Assembly: GCF_009937975.1 (NCBI RefSeq)
Contig: NZ_AP018441.1
Span: 4,774,001-4,838,000 of the forward strand
Source: Undibacterium sp. YM2
Lineage (GTDB): Bacteria > Pseudomonadota > Gammaproteobacteria > Burkholderiales > Burkholderiaceae_D
Direction: 5' to 3'
DNA: 64,000 nt
The translations under genes and the position numbers were made by a program. Positions 1-8,508 of the stretch are shown here, in pieces; position 1 is the first letter of the stretch; each line of letters starts with the position of its first letter. Under the pieces are notes generated by a model, which was not told the DNA's origin, did no database searches, and saw only the letters and a program-made list of their open reading frames with translations.

Positions 1-23
1 AGTTCTCGGTGCCCCCTCTGTGG

Positions 24-188
24 TGAGTGGTCTTAATTTAGTACGTAGGTTGAGCCGGGCCTCGTTAGGCTACGGGGTATCAGCCCAACACTTAGCATTT
101 GCAAACGTGTACGTCATTTGGACGCAGAGTGTTGGGCTGATGAAGCGTAGCCCAACCTACGTGGCTGTGTTGAGTGGTCTTAATTTAG
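24..188. repeat. Palindromic intergenic repeat flanked by an 18-bp direct repeat
   Basis: A long imperfect inverted repeat (43-92 against 128-162) begins with ACGTAGGTTG and ends with CAACCTACGT. The arms share the core AGCCCAACACT. The hairpin is flanked by a perfect 18-bp direct repeat, TGAGTGGTCTTAATTTAG, at 24-41 and 171-188. No credible gene lies here. The palindrome type (GTAGGTTGGGCT) is a common dispersed repeat class in proteobacteria; the flanking duplication is seen directly and could be a target duplication or a partial tandem copy. Confidence 0.75.
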
Positions 189-243
189 AAAAGCCGTGCC
201 TCTGTTAAGCGCTCAAGCTGCCTGCTTTCGAGACACCCTGCCC

Positions 244-1263
244 TTATTTCAAACTCGCCTTCAATTCACTACCGGCCTGCAGCATCGCCGAGCGCACTGC
301 CGGTACTTTGGCCAGCACATTCAACAAACCAAAATCATGGATCATGCCCTTGTAGCGCACGGTCGTGACCTTGACGCCTGCGGCATCGAGTTTGCGGCCA
401 TAGGCTTCGCCTTCATCGCGCAGGACATCGAATTCTGCGGTTTGTATCAGGGCGGGTGGCAGGCCAGTCAATTGCTCATTAGTTGCACGTAATGGGGATG
501 CGTAAATTTCCTGGCGTTTGGCAGCGTCGGTCGTGTAATTGTCCCAGAACCATTTCATCATATTGCGTGTCAGGAAGTGGCCATCGGCAAACTGCTTATA
601 GGATTCATTATTGAAATCAGCATCTGTTACCGGCCACAACAGGATTTGTGAGCGCAGTTTGGGGCCGCCCTTATCCTTGGCCATGAGGCTGACCACCGCC
701 GCCATATTGCCGCCTACGCTATTGCCTGCAACAGCCAGACGGCTGCCATCGACCTGAATTTCCTTGCCGTGTTCTGCCACCCACTTGGTGGCGGCATAAG
801 CCTGCTGGATGGCGACGCCATAACCCGCTTCTGGTGAGGGTGTGTAATTGACGAAGATGGCAACGGCACCGGATTCTGCCACCAGGTCGCGCACCAGTCT
901 TTCATGGGTAGGATAATCGCCGAGTACCCAGCCGCCGCCGTGGAAGTACATAAAGCCGGGCAAGGTTTTTTTGACGCCAGCCGGGCGCACGATCGTCAGT
1001 TTGATGTCGCCACCATCGACCTTGATGATTTTTTCGGATACATCAGCAGCAGGCAATGTCAGCTTGACGCCAGCCTGTGCACCGACCAGTACGCCACGTG
1101 CATCAGCTACTGGCAATTGTTCCAGCGGCTTGCCGCCCCCTGCTCCCAGCGCTTGCAAGAAGGCCTGGGTAGTCGGCTCAACACCGGGGCTGCCTGCTGC
1201 AAAGGCATTGCTGATGGAGAGGCTGATGGCGGTTGCAGCTAGCAGGGATTTCAGATGTGTCAT
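244..1263 (-). CDS. Exported alpha/beta-hydrolase (HSL-type esterase)
   Basis: Carboxylesterase of the hormone-sensitive-lipase (GDXG) type, expected to hydrolyse short acyl esters in the periplasm. Counting from an ATG six bases further upstream, the oxyanion-hole motif HGGGW is at about 110-114, the nucleophile elbow GNSVG has Ser184, the acid is Asp281 in DVLRDE and the base is His311 in IHDFG. GNSVG replaces the family-typical GDSAG. The first about 25 residues form a Sec signal peptide ending AFA-A. The second of two nearby ATGs is preferred because AAGGA sits 7 nt before it. It lies downstream of an OhrR-type regulator, and one of that regulator's candidate operators lies about 130 bp upstream. 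The natural substrate is unknown. Confidence 0.85.
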   Translation of the reverse strand: MTHLKSLLAATAISLSISNAFAAGSPGVEPTTQAFLQALGAGGGKPLEQLPVADARGVLVGAQAGVKLTLPAADVSEKIIKVDGGDIKLTIVRPAGVKKTLPGFMYFHGGGWVLGDYPTHERLVRDLVAESGAVAIFVNYTPSPEAGYGVAIQQAYAATKWVAEHGKEIQVDGSRLAVAGNSVGGNMAAVVSLMAKDKGGPKLRSQILLWPVTDADFNNESYKQFADGHFLTRNMMKWFWDNYTTDAAKRQEIYASPLRATNEQLTGLPPALIQTAEFDVLRDEGEAYGRKLDAAGVKVTTVRYKGMIHDFGLLNVLAKVPAVRSAMLQAGSELKASLK

Positions 1264-1390
1264 GGTCATTTCCTTTTCATGTTATGGCAGTGTGATTACT
1301 GCGCGGTGACTACGTTGGGGTGCTACAAACTGGTTTTCTTTCTTCTTGCCAAAATCTTTTTCCAGGCTTTTCTAGTCATTAATTTAAATA

Positions 1391-1420
1391 ATCAACTATT
1401 AAATAGTGCACTATATATTT
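1391..1420. promoter_or_regulatory. Candidate OhrR-type operator upstream of the esterase
   Basis: The AT-rich stretch AACTATTAAATAGTGCACTATATATTT holds the perfect 12-bp palindrome ATAGTGCACTAT at 1403-1414. Nearly the same sequence recurs at 1641-1670 and just before the OhrR-like gene at 2181-2200. MarR/OhrR proteins bind AT-rich palindromes of this size. Assignment to this regulator is inferred from position and recurrence. Confidence 0.6.
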
Positions 1421-1523
1421 ACCAAGCTACTGAAGGCGTAACAAACTCACGGGCAGACAAAGTCGCCCATGCTTATAGCGTCATTAGCCATCTCTTCAAC
1501 ATCAGCCATGTCCGCAATATCCC

Positions 1524-1605
1524 GTAAAAGCGGCTTTAGCCGCGAACATCCAGCCGTGTCGATTATTCAAGTTGCGCAGCGATTCGCGACTGAAGCCGCT
1601 CCTAC
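1524..1605. repeat. REP-like inverted repeat
   Basis: The arms GTAAAAGCGGCTTTAGCCGCGAA (1524-1546) and TTCGCGACTGAAGCCGCTCCTAC (1583-1605) are imperfect inverted complements around a 36-nt spacer. The AGCGGCTTYAGYCGCGAA core is a widespread REP-type hairpin in proteobacteria. It sits between the esterase and the OhrR-like gene and may also act as an mRNA 3' structure for the latter. Confidence 0.7.
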
Positions 1606-1640
1606 TTCATCAATGCAAATCAGCACAAACAAATAAAATA

Positions 1641-1670
1641 ATAAGCTATTAAATAGCACGCTATATATTT
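1641..1670. promoter_or_regulatory. Second OhrR-type operator-like site
   Basis: AAGCTATTAAATAGCACGCTATATATTT matches the site at 1391-1420 at most positions. The centre is TAGCACGCTA instead of TAGTGCACTA, so the palindrome is broken by a central mismatch. It lies just past the stop of the OhrR-like gene, 380 bp from the esterase start, so it may be a distal or decayed copy. Confidence 0.45.
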
Positions 1671-1697
1671 AATACTCCAAAAATCTCTGGACTATCC

Positions 1698-2180
1698 TCA
1701 CACATTCTTCATCAATGCTGCACGCAGAGCCAGTATCTCTTGCTTGAGGTCACGCGCCTCATCGGCTGAACACTCTGCTGCGCACAAGACCGAGGTCGGC
1801 AGACTGGCTGCCTGCTTGCGCAAATCACTGCCGGCCTTGGTCAGCGAAATGATGACCTGGCGCTCGTCTGCGGCTGACCTGACGCGGTTGATCAACTCCT
1901 GCGCTTCCATGCGTTTGAGCAGGGGTGTCAGTGTGGCTGAATCCAGTATCAGGCGCTCACCTATGTCATTGACGGTTTGCTCATCCTGCTCCCACAAGAC
2001 CATCAGCACCAGGTACTGCGAATAGGTGATCCCCATTTGCTTGAGCAATTTGCGGTACAGCTTGTTCATTGCCAGCGAAGTCGAATACAGTGCAAAACAA
2101 AGCTGGTCACCGAGTTGCGGCGTTGCCGTTTGCTCTGCTTTTGCTGCTGATTTGGCGTTTGCGGTTTTCATGCTTTGCAT
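1698..2180 (-). CDS. ohrR: MarR-family organic-peroxide sensor, OhrR type
   Basis: Winged-helix repressor that senses organic hydroperoxides through a reactive cysteine. The N-terminal QLCFALYSTSLAMNKLYRK block carries the OhrR peroxidatic cysteine in LCFALY. The DNA-binding wing region DSATLTPLLKRME and DERQV follow, and two further cysteines near the C-terminus (VLCAAECS) could supply the second cysteine of 2-Cys OhrR proteins. The product is 157-160 residues, normal for the family. Two in-frame ATGs (2180 and 2171) are possible; a longer start at 2309 would add an unrelated stretch and is rejected. An operator-like palindrome directly abuts the start, suggesting autoregulation. No ohr peroxidase is adjacent; the exported esterase takes that place. 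Confidence 0.88.
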   Translation of the reverse strand: MQSMKTANAKSAAKAEQTATPQLGDQLCFALYSTSLAMNKLYRKLLKQMGITYSQYLVLMVLWEQDEQTVNDIGERLILDSATLTPLLKRMEAQELINRVRSAADERQVIISLTKAGSDLRKQAASLPTSVLCAAECSADEARDLKQEILALRAALMKNV

Positions 2181-2200
2181 TTTAAATAGTGCACTACTTA
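2181..2200. promoter_or_regulatory. Operator-like palindrome at the OhrR-like gene start
   Basis: TTTAAATAGTGCACTACTTATTT includes the palindrome TAGTGCACTA (2188-2197), identical at its core to the site upstream of the esterase. It lies within 10 bp of the start codon, the expected place for an autoregulatory operator. Confidence 0.6.
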
Positions 2201-2265
2201 TTTGCAAGCTATTTTTAAAATATTTATTGATCAGGATGTGCCAGGCACACCCTGAATAGCTACAA

Positions 2266-2550
2266 TTATTTATTGGCGACGCACTTGAACTCGATCTCAG
2301 CTTGCGCATCCGATGTGAACGGCACCATGTCTTTCTGCGTTGCCTTGATGATTTCTATCGTTTTATTTTTCGAAGCACAATACTCATTGGCATCTTTCAA
2401 AGCTTCCGCTTTTACTTTTGAGCCAGTAGTATCAACGCCTTTTCTTGAGTTTGAAATCATATAAGTGTCACTGCCCGTCGCTACCACACCAGACGACGAT
2501 GCGCACGCGGACAAGATCAATGCGGGAATCAGAAGAGATAATTTTTTCAT
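2266..2550 (-). CDS. Small lipoprotein of unknown function
   Basis: A 94-residue lipoprotein precursor. MKKLSLLIPALILSAC is a signal peptide with lipobox LSAC, so the mature protein starts at Cys16. The mature part holds two further cysteines (EYCASKN and EFKCVAN) that could form one disulphide, and a repeatable motif RKGVDTTGSKVKAEALKDA. The shorter ATG is chosen because it starts the signal peptide. Similar short lipoproteins are common in proteobacteria, but I cannot assign a role. Confidence 0.8.
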   Translation of the reverse strand: MKKLSLLIPALILSACASSSGVVATGSDTYMISNSRKGVDTTGSKVKAEALKDANEYCASKNKTIEIIKATQKDMVPFTSDAQAEIEFKCVANK

Positions 2551-2640
2551 GGGCTTGCCACATAAAGGAAGATGCACGAACCGTGCTCGTGCATCTGTAA
2601 TGTTTATTCGGTATGGTTCTGGCTCTTTGGATAGGCCTTG

Positions 2641-2666
2641 AGCCGTGACTTTACAAAATCACGGCT
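2641..2666. other. Hairpin downstream of the chemoreceptor-like gene
   Basis: AGCCGTGA and TCACGGCT form a perfect 8-bp stem around a 10-nt loop. No T-run follows on either strand, so a classic terminator is not supported. It could stabilise the 3' end of the leftward transcript. Confidence 0.5.
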
Positions 2667-2770
2667 TGCATCATATTACATGATGTATGACTATAAAAAC
2701 ATTACCATGAACTTCAAGTTCCAATTTTCCACCCCACACTAATTTATGCAAGTCTAGCCACAGAAATTTT

Positions 2771-4429
2771 CTAAGTCCGCACCAAACGCAAGTCCGGGCG
2801 TTTGTGTGGCACATGTCCGGTCACTGTTGCGCTAACCACCTGCAATTGCGACTTCGCCTTGTGCCCTGCGCCAGGTTTGAATCCATTACTCAGCCGTGTC
2901 AGATGGCTGGCATGCTGCTCCATTAGTTTGGCGGCTGTCGTGGTGGCGCTGAGCAGGACAGCGTCCTTGCGGCTGGCATAGTCGAGATCACTGACGGTAT
3001 GCCTGATCTGTCTGAGGTCTGCTTCCTGTTTTTTGCCTGCGGCATCGATTCCTGCCATGAGCTTACTGGCATGCTGCAGGGTGAACAGCAGCTTTTCTGC
3101 ATCGGCATTGTTCTGGCTGGTCAGCCTGCCAGCGCGGTCCAGGCTTTCCCATGATTCATTAAGCAGGTTCTTGATTTCATGAACGGCACAGGCAACGCCT
3201 TGTGCAAGGCCGCGCACTTCGGATGTAACGCTGGCAATGTGCAGTTCAGCGCCCTCAGCCTCCTCTGCAAGCTCCGCAGCCTTGCCTTCTATCGTACTCC
3301 TGAGCACTGCGGTGTCGAGCTGGAAAACAAGTTCATCTATCACCTGGATGTTGGTGTCCAGCTTGTCCCAGGCATGCCTCAATTCTGTCATGGCGGTCAT
3401 TGCCTCGCTGCCCGCCTGCGCTTTTTTAATGGCAGTTTCGCTGGCCTCGTCAGCAAGCTGCATGGCCTGGCGCGCCTGTCCAGAATTCTGGCGTATGGCT
3501 GTGCTCAGGTCCCTGGCGGCCAGGTTAATCTGTGTATGCGAGGCGGCCTGCTGATCCATGCGTGAGGATAGCTGCACATTGTTATTCTGTATTTGCACGG
3601 ATGTCCTGGCAATGCTGCCAGTATGGCGGTGCAAGTCCTTGCCGATTTTTTCCAGCTCTCTTTGCAGTTGCTGCAGCGAGGACAGCAAGCTGGCATCATC
3701 ATGCACATCTGGCGTGATACTGACAGTGTGATTACCATCTGCCATTTGCCTGGCTACCTGCGCCGCATAGGCAGGCTCACCGCCGAGCTGACGGTAGATC
3801 ACATGAATGAGGAAATAAGCCAGTGCTGCGGCCAGCACCAGGCCCATGCCTATGGCGGCCCACATCAGATTGCTTATCCTGGCATAAGCAGCCTCGGCAC
3901 TGCCGTATTCTTTATTGAGTGTATCAAGTTGCAGGCTGCGCAGGCTGTCCATTGCGCTGATGACGGGGCCCTTGAGTTTGTCTGCGGCCAGTCTGATTTC
4001 CCTGAGACTGGCGACGTCAGCGGCGTGCATGGCCTTGATCGCAGGCAGGGTCACTGCATGGTCGAAGCTGAGACGTGCTGCACTGAGTTCATCCGCTTTT
4101 TTCCTGGCATCCTGTGACATGGGGAGTGTCGCAACGTCGAGCCATAACTGTTCTATGGCGCGCCTGTCGTGTTCCATGGTATCGGCAAGGGTACTGAGTT
4201 TTCCGGCGTCCGGTTCAGCCAGTGCTGCCAGGATGGCATGCCGGTTTGCCAATAACAATTTGTCCATGCTGGCGAGCTTATACAGCCCCAGGCTGCGCTC
4301 TTCATGGCTGCTTTTCAAACTGTCATGCGAGGCTTTCATCGAATACAGACCTGTCAGCCCCAACAACAGCATGAGTGTGCTCATGATACCCATCACCAGC
4401 ATGAGTCTGGTTTTCAACGTCGTCTTCAT
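2771..4429 (-). CDS. Degenerate methyl-accepting chemotaxis protein
   Basis: Membrane sensor built like a chemoreceptor. It has an N-terminal TM helix (about 8-28), a four-helix-bundle periplasmic region (about 30-190), a second TM (about 192-212), a HAMP-like segment containing RQLGGEPAYAAQVARQMADG, and a long cytoplasmic coiled coil. The hairpin tip, normally [32 protein letters not shown], is here FQLDTAVLRSTIEGKAAELAE and so on, ending VTSEVRGLAQG. The flanking coil is recognisable, but the tip residues that contact CheA/CheW are lost. The ATG of MKTTLKTRLM is used because the TM starts there. The C-terminal SNGFKPGAGHKAKSQ tail is basic. It may be a decaying receptor or one signalling to another partner. 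Confidence 0.8.
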   Translation of the reverse strand: MKTTLKTRLMLVMGIMSTLMLLLGLTGLYSMKASHDSLKSSHEERSLGLYKLASMDKLLLANRHAILAALAEPDAGKLSTLADTMEHDRRAIEQLWLDVATLPMSQDARKKADELSAARLSFDHAVTLPAIKAMHAADVASLREIRLAADKLKGPVISAMDSLRSLQLDTLNKEYGSAEAAYARISNLMWAAIGMGLVLAAALAYFLIHVIYRQLGGEPAYAAQVARQMADGNHTVSITPDVHDDASLLSSLQQLQRELEKIGKDLHRHTGSIARTSVQIQNNNVQLSSRMDQQAASHTQINLAARDLSTAIRQNSGQARQAMQLADEASETAIKKAQAGSEAMTAMTELRHAWDKLDTNIQVIDELVFQLDTAVLRSTIEGKAAELAEEAEGAELHIASVTSEVRGLAQGVACAVHEIKNLLNESWESLDRAGRLTSQNNADAEKLLFTLQHASKLMAGIDAAGKKQEADLRQIRHTVSDLDYASRKDAVLLSATTTAAKLMEQHASHLTRLSNGFKPGAGHKAKSQLQVVSATVTGHVPHKRPDLRLVRT

Positions 4430-4850
4430 TGCCCGGCCCCGGTCGTGAATCTGTATAAATAAAATAGCAAAATCCAGAACTCCCTGCGACCTCAATGCTT
4501 GTCATGTTTTTATTTTTTCAAGACCAGATCGCAAGCGGAATTCTTTTACTGTATTAAACAGGAAGTTATAAGAGAATTGCCCGATGGAAAACCGTATTTA
4601 GCAATGTTTGACCGTGTGCAATATGAATTCACATTCCTGTGTAAATGGCATCATCAGTATCTGGATAAACCATCAACTGCGACTTACCATTTCAGCAGAT
4701 TAACTCAGTGAAGGATACGGTTACGTGCAGAACACTCATGGACCTGTTTAAAATTCCTGTCAAAAAGACCTTCTTATGTGTGGTATCGAACTGTTAAGAC
4801 TTGCAAGAAAGCGCATGCTCAGCTCTCCACTCACCCTGAAGGACAAGACA
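4430..4850. other. Intergenic region without a convincing gene
   Basis: This stretch separates the leftward chemoreceptor-like gene from the rightward PRC-barrel gene and must hold both promoters. Short reading frames here have no family signature and no good ribosome site. I see no repeat or RNA structure in it. Confidence 0.5.
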
Positions 4851-5252
4851 ATGATTGATACTACTTCCAGTACTTATACTCCCGGCAGCTCTACAAATGG
4901 TCACAAGGGTCCGGGCCCTGAACTGATGGGTGCCAACACCCTGACTGGTGACAATGTCGTCAACCAGGCGGATGAAAATCTGGGTGACATCAAAGAAATC
5001 ATGCTGGATATGCGCACTGGCCGTGTTGCCTACGCGGTCGTGGCTTTTGGTGGCATTCTGACCATAGGCGAAAAACTGTTTGCGGTACCGTGGTCAGCAC
5101 TGACGCTGGACACTACCAACAAACGCTTTGTCCTGAACATAGAAAAGAGCCGTTTTGAAAATGCACCAGGCTTTGACTCTGATCACTGGCCAGATATGGC
5201 AAACCAGGCCTGGGCAGATTCCATACACAGCTACTACGGCATGACTGTCTGA
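4851..5252 (+). CDS. PRC-barrel domain protein (copy 1)
   Basis: Soluble 133-residue protein with one PRC-barrel domain. The core runs from LMGANTLTGDNVVNQADENLGDIKEIMLD through VAYAVVAFGGILTIGEKLFAVPW. PRC-barrel proteins of this kind are common stress-associated proteins of unknown biochemical role. The ATG after AAGGACAAGACA is used because it aligns exactly with the start of the paralogue that follows and has a Shine-Dalgarno sequence. Its sister gene 311 bp downstream is the same length, so this is a tandem duplication. Confidence 0.85.
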   Translation: MIDTTSSTYTPGSSTNGHKGPGPELMGANTLTGDNVVNQADENLGDIKEIMLDMRTGRVAYAVVAFGGILTIGEKLFAVPWSALTLDTTNKRFVLNIEKSRFENAPGFDSDHWPDMANQAWADSIHSYYGMTV

Positions 5253-5355
5253 CTGCATGACGAAGCGCTGCAGGCGCAGATCGCAGGGGTCAGAATGACG
5301 ACCCTGGTCTATGAACAGCAGCATTTCGTTTTTATCGATGATGAATAGCATAAAC

Positions 5356-5386
5356 CGGCACTGCAAGCGCAAGCTTGGCAGTGCCG
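5356..5386 (+). terminator. Probable terminator after PRC-barrel copy 1
   Basis: CGGCACTGC and GCAGTGCCG form a 9-bp stem around a 13-nt loop, followed by TTTGCTTT. The tail is short, so termination may be partial. Confidence 0.55.
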
Positions 5387-5563
5387 TTTGCTTTAAAGAA
5401 GCAAATCCCTCCATTGGGTGGTTGATCGCCGGAACCCAGTGCCGGACTGTTCTTCCAGATTCAAACCGGCACTCAAAATTTGCTGTCTGTGTACGCTATC
5501 GTACCGATCACTTTCATTGCGGCGCACATACTGGAGGCTCCAATTCTTATGAAGGAAAAGATG

Positions 5564-5965
5564 ATGATTGATATTAATTCCAACATTTACGATACGGGCC
5601 CGGGTAACAATGATCACAAGGGGCCTGGCCCTGAGCTCATGGGTGCACGCACGCTGACAGGTGACAATGTCGTCAACCATGCCGACGAATACCTGGGTGA
5701 AGTCAAAGAGATCATGCTGGACATGCAAGCCGGGAGGATAGCCTATGTGGTCGTCGCCCACGGTGGCTTGCTGGGCATAGGCGAAAAACTGTTTGCCATC
5801 CCCTGGACAGCGCTGACACTGGATACAGTCAATAAACGCTTCATCCTGAATATAGAAAAAAGCCATTTCGACAATGCCCCGGGATTTGATCCTGAGCAGT
5901 GGCCAGACATGGCAGATGAAATTTGGGTGGATTCAGTACACGCCCATTACGGCACGAAAACATGA
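5564..5965 (+). CDS. PRC-barrel domain protein (copy 2)
   Basis: Paralogue of the upstream gene: 133 residues with the same order GPGPELMGARTLTGDNVVNHADEYLGEVKEIMLD and GLLGIGEKLFAIPWTALTLD. AAGGAAAAG precedes the chosen ATG, the second of two consecutive ATGs; this start aligns residue for residue with copy 1. The pair may be differentially expressed, as a hairpin terminator lies between them. The molecular role is unknown; PRC barrels in other proteins (RimM, photosynthetic reaction centre subunit H) mediate protein contacts. Confidence 0.85.
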   Translation: MIDINSNIYDTGPGNNDHKGPGPELMGARTLTGDNVVNHADEYLGEVKEIMLDMQAGRIAYVVVAHGGLLGIGEKLFAIPWTALTLDTVNKRFILNIEKSHFDNAPGFDPEQWPDMADEIWVDSVHAHYGTKT

Positions 5966-6035
5966 AGCAGTAATCAGCTAAGCCTTAACCAAGCATCAAC
6001 TGAGCATCAGCAAAACAAGAGAACAGGAGAAAGAC

Positions 6036-6230
6036 ATGGACTACACAGAAATGCAGTTTGCCTTCAAGGTATATGAAAAAGCCCTCAACAAACGCAGCCG
6101 TCATTTGATACGGACGCCAGAATCTGTACGTGAAGCGGAAGAAGCAAAATACACTTTGCAAATGGCGGTCAATGATGTGCTGGCTGAAACGCGTGAAGTA
6201 GCGACGATGATCAGGACCAGCCCGTATTGA
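6036..6230 (+). CDS. Small hypothetical protein
   Basis: A 64-residue hydrophilic, helical protein starting MDYTEMQFAFKVYEKALNKR. A strong ribosome site (ACAGGAGAAAGAC) precedes the ATG, and a terminator follows. No domain is recognised. It lies 70 bp after PRC-barrel copy 2 and may be co-transcribed with it. Confidence 0.7.
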   Translation: MDYTEMQFAFKVYEKALNKRSRHLIRTPESVREAEEAKYTLQMAVNDVLAETREVATMIRTSPY

Positions 6231-6282
6231 TGGCAGCAATGCCATCTGCAATCGTGCAATACTGCAATGGCAGTCTTTAAAC

Positions 6283-6314
6283 ATAGCAGCTCTTAAAAGG
6301 GCTGCTATTTTTTT
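6283..6314 (+). terminator. Rho-independent terminator
   Basis: ATAGCAGC and GCTGCTAT form an 8-bp stem with a 10-nt loop, followed by a run of seven T. It ends the rightward PRC-barrel/small-protein transcript and overlaps the last codons of the convergent AsmA-family gene. Confidence 0.85.
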
Positions 6315-8404
6315 GCCGTTTTCAACAAGCTGCCACAGCCACTGGCCTGATCCGGCCCGGTACTCACCAGTGGCAAGAGTGCGGCAAATGGCGTCAGCAG
6401 GGCCAGGCCTATGGCACCACCGGCGCGCAGGGCCATCACACCCTTATCGACTGAGACCTGGGGATGCAAAAAAGTGCCGCGTACATACAAAGGGGCACGC
6501 AGGGAGAAGACACGCAAGCCTTTGCTATTGGGCTTGATGGTCAGGTTCAGGTCCTCCTTTTGCATATTGATACTGCCACTGATGTCTATCAGTGCTTCGT
6601 CAGTATCAACCAGGAAACTGCGGGCATTCATTTGGCCATCTTTCACGGCAAAATCTGCGAGCATGCAATTGAGTTTGACCTGTTTATCACCAGACAGTCG
6701 GGTCAGGATGACGTTACCTATGTTCAGGCCCATTTCTTCCAGCAAGAGCTTGCTGACCGTGCCACGGTCTATCATGCTGCTGAGCTCGCCATTCGATGTT
6801 CCCAGCAGACCGGCGACAGAACTGCCGGTCGCGGTCAGGTTGCCGTCGGCATTGATCTCGCCGACTGTCAGCTTTGATGCGGCCAGTGTCGGGATGAATT
6901 TTTGCAATTGTATATGCCGCGCAACAAGCCGCATTTTTGCCCGTATGGCATGCGCCTGTGTCTCTTCATCGCCCTGCTCGCCTGGCTTGTTCTTGTTGCC
7001 GCCACTGCCGTCGAGGGTGATATGCGCCTGCAATTGCCCGCCTGCAAGTTCAAAACTCAGAGGCAGCATGCTGATGACACCATCTTTCATGATCAGCCTG
7101 GTTTGCAGCTTGTGTATGGGCAGCACTTTTTCACGTATCAGTTTGGTGGCGCTCAGGTTCACGTCTGCATCAATGCTGCGCCAGCGCTCAGTACGAAAAT
7201 TTTCTACCGGCAGGAGTTTATCACCCGGTTGTACTGCAGCCATGCCACGTTTGAGTTTGTTGGCATTGGAATCAGCACCGACCAGTGGCGCCAGGTCGGC
7301 GGATTGCAGTACCTCTGAACTCATATTCCCTTGCAAAAGTGGGCGCAGCTTGTCTGCCTTTCTGGTCTGGTAATCGAGGCTGCCAGCGAGGTCACTGGAA
7401 CCTACCTTGCCTGTGAACTTTTCATATTTCCAGTGATTATCTATCTTGCCAAGGGTGGCACTGAGATGGCCAGCAGTGCTGTATGCCGGTGTCTCAGGCA
7501 AGACTATGCCAGTCAATGGATACAGTCTTGCCATGCTGTTGCCCGAGATTTGTAATTGCATATCGACCGCAGCCAGTTCGCTGGGCTTGGTGACACTGCC
7601 TTCAACACTGACCCTGGTTTGCCCCATTTGCAACTGCGCCATGATGGGGAAAGGCTGGGTCTGGTGCTGTAAGCTCAGGATGGCCCCGGCCTTGCCGTTG
7701 CCAGTGATGGCTTCACCGTGTAGCTTACCCTTGAGCTTCCAGCTGATGCCGTAATTGGCCTCCGTCGTCAGGCTTTCTATATCGGCGACGACATCGGCAT
7801 GGCGTATGGCATCGACATAATGCACTTTGCCCTGGCTGAGTACCAGCCTGCGTAGTTCCAGCCGCCACGGAGATGCATTGCTGCTTTTCCTGAAGGTCCA
7901 GTTATTGCTGCCATCGGCAAAGCGTTGCAGGGACAGGCTGCTGCCATGGAAGCGCAGCAGGGGTATCTCAAGTCGTTTGTCCAGCAAGGCCAGCGGATTC
8001 AGGGAAAACGAGACTTCATTGATCTGTGCCATGTCTTCTGTCGGCGCGGTGGCAGATTTTGCGGATACGGCAGATGCGGCAGATTGCCTGGCTGGTGGCG
8101 CTCCAGCCAGAATATCCGGCGGCTGGCCAATATGGATATCTTGTGCCAGCAGATGTGGCCAGGGTATCTTGCCGCGCCAGCCAGTCGCGTTTTCCGGCCC
8201 GCTGAGCTGCTTTTCCCAACTGAGTGCCAGGTTGCCACGTATGCTGAAGGGCCGCCCCAGTGCTTCGCTGGTGCGTTCATTGAGCCAGGGCCTGGCACGG
8301 TTCCAGTCCATATTGAGCAGGATCAACACAGCAACGGTCAGCAGCACGATGATGCCGGACAGTAGCCAGAGGCTGATACGCCATATTTTATTGTTGAGTT
8401 TCAT
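6305..8404 (-). CDS. AsmA family protein
   Basis: Inner-membrane-anchored protein of the AsmA type, 699 residues. One N-terminal TM (about 9-30) is followed by MDWNRARPWLNERTSEALGRPFSIRGNL, the typical AsmA N-terminal motif. A long beta-rich periplasmic part follows. The C-terminal region (SMIDRGTVSKLLLEEMGLN through ISGSINMQKEDLNLTIKPNSKGL and LYVRGTFLHPQVSVD) is the AsmA C-terminal domain. AsmA-like proteins are bridge-like lipid transporters of the envelope. It stands alone, divergent from the ferritin-like gene. Confidence 0.9.
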   Translation of the reverse strand: MKLNNKIWRISLWLLSGIIVLLTVAVLILLNMDWNRARPWLNERTSEALGRPFSIRGNLALSWEKQLSGPENATGWRGKIPWPHLLAQDIHIGQPPDILAGAPPARQSAASAVSAKSATAPTEDMAQINEVSFSLNPLALLDKRLEIPLLRFHGSSLSLQRFADGSNNWTFRKSSNASPWRLELRRLVLSQGKVHYVDAIRHADVVADIESLTTEANYGISWKLKGKLHGEAITGNGKAGAILSLQHQTQPFPIMAQLQMGQTRVSVEGSVTKPSELAAVDMQLQISGNSMARLYPLTGIVLPETPAYSTAGHLSATLGKIDNHWKYEKFTGKVGSSDLAGSLDYQTRKADKLRPLLQGNMSSEVLQSADLAPLVGADSNANKLKRGMAAVQPGDKLLPVENFRTERWRSIDADVNLSATKLIREKVLPIHKLQTRLIMKDGVISMLPLSFELAGGQLQAHITLDGSGGNKNKPGEQGDEETQAHAIRAKMRLVARHIQLQKFIPTLAASKLTVGEINADGNLTATGSSVAGLLGTSNGELSSMIDRGTVSKLLLEEMGLNIGNVILTRLSGDKQVKLNCMLADFAVKDGQMNARSFLVDTDEALIDISGSINMQKEDLNLTIKPNSKGLRVFSLRAPLYVRGTFLHPQVSVDKGVMALRAGGAIGLALLTPFAALLPLVSTGPDQASGCGSLLKTAKK

Positions 8405-8508
8405 GGATCATCTTCTTTTTCGCCAGCCTACAGGCTAACGCAAAACTATATAGCTCTATGTACGGCAGCGTACTGACCTTATTTTTGGTGAGGGATATAA
8501 AGGAGCCT

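Noticed and set aside
2181..2309. Longer start of the OhrR-like regulator
   Set aside because: The added residues are unlike OhrR and would place the operator-like palindrome inside the coding region.
2641..2666. Terminator of the chemoreceptor-like gene
   Set aside because: The stem is good but no T-run follows on either strand, so it is listed only as a hairpin.
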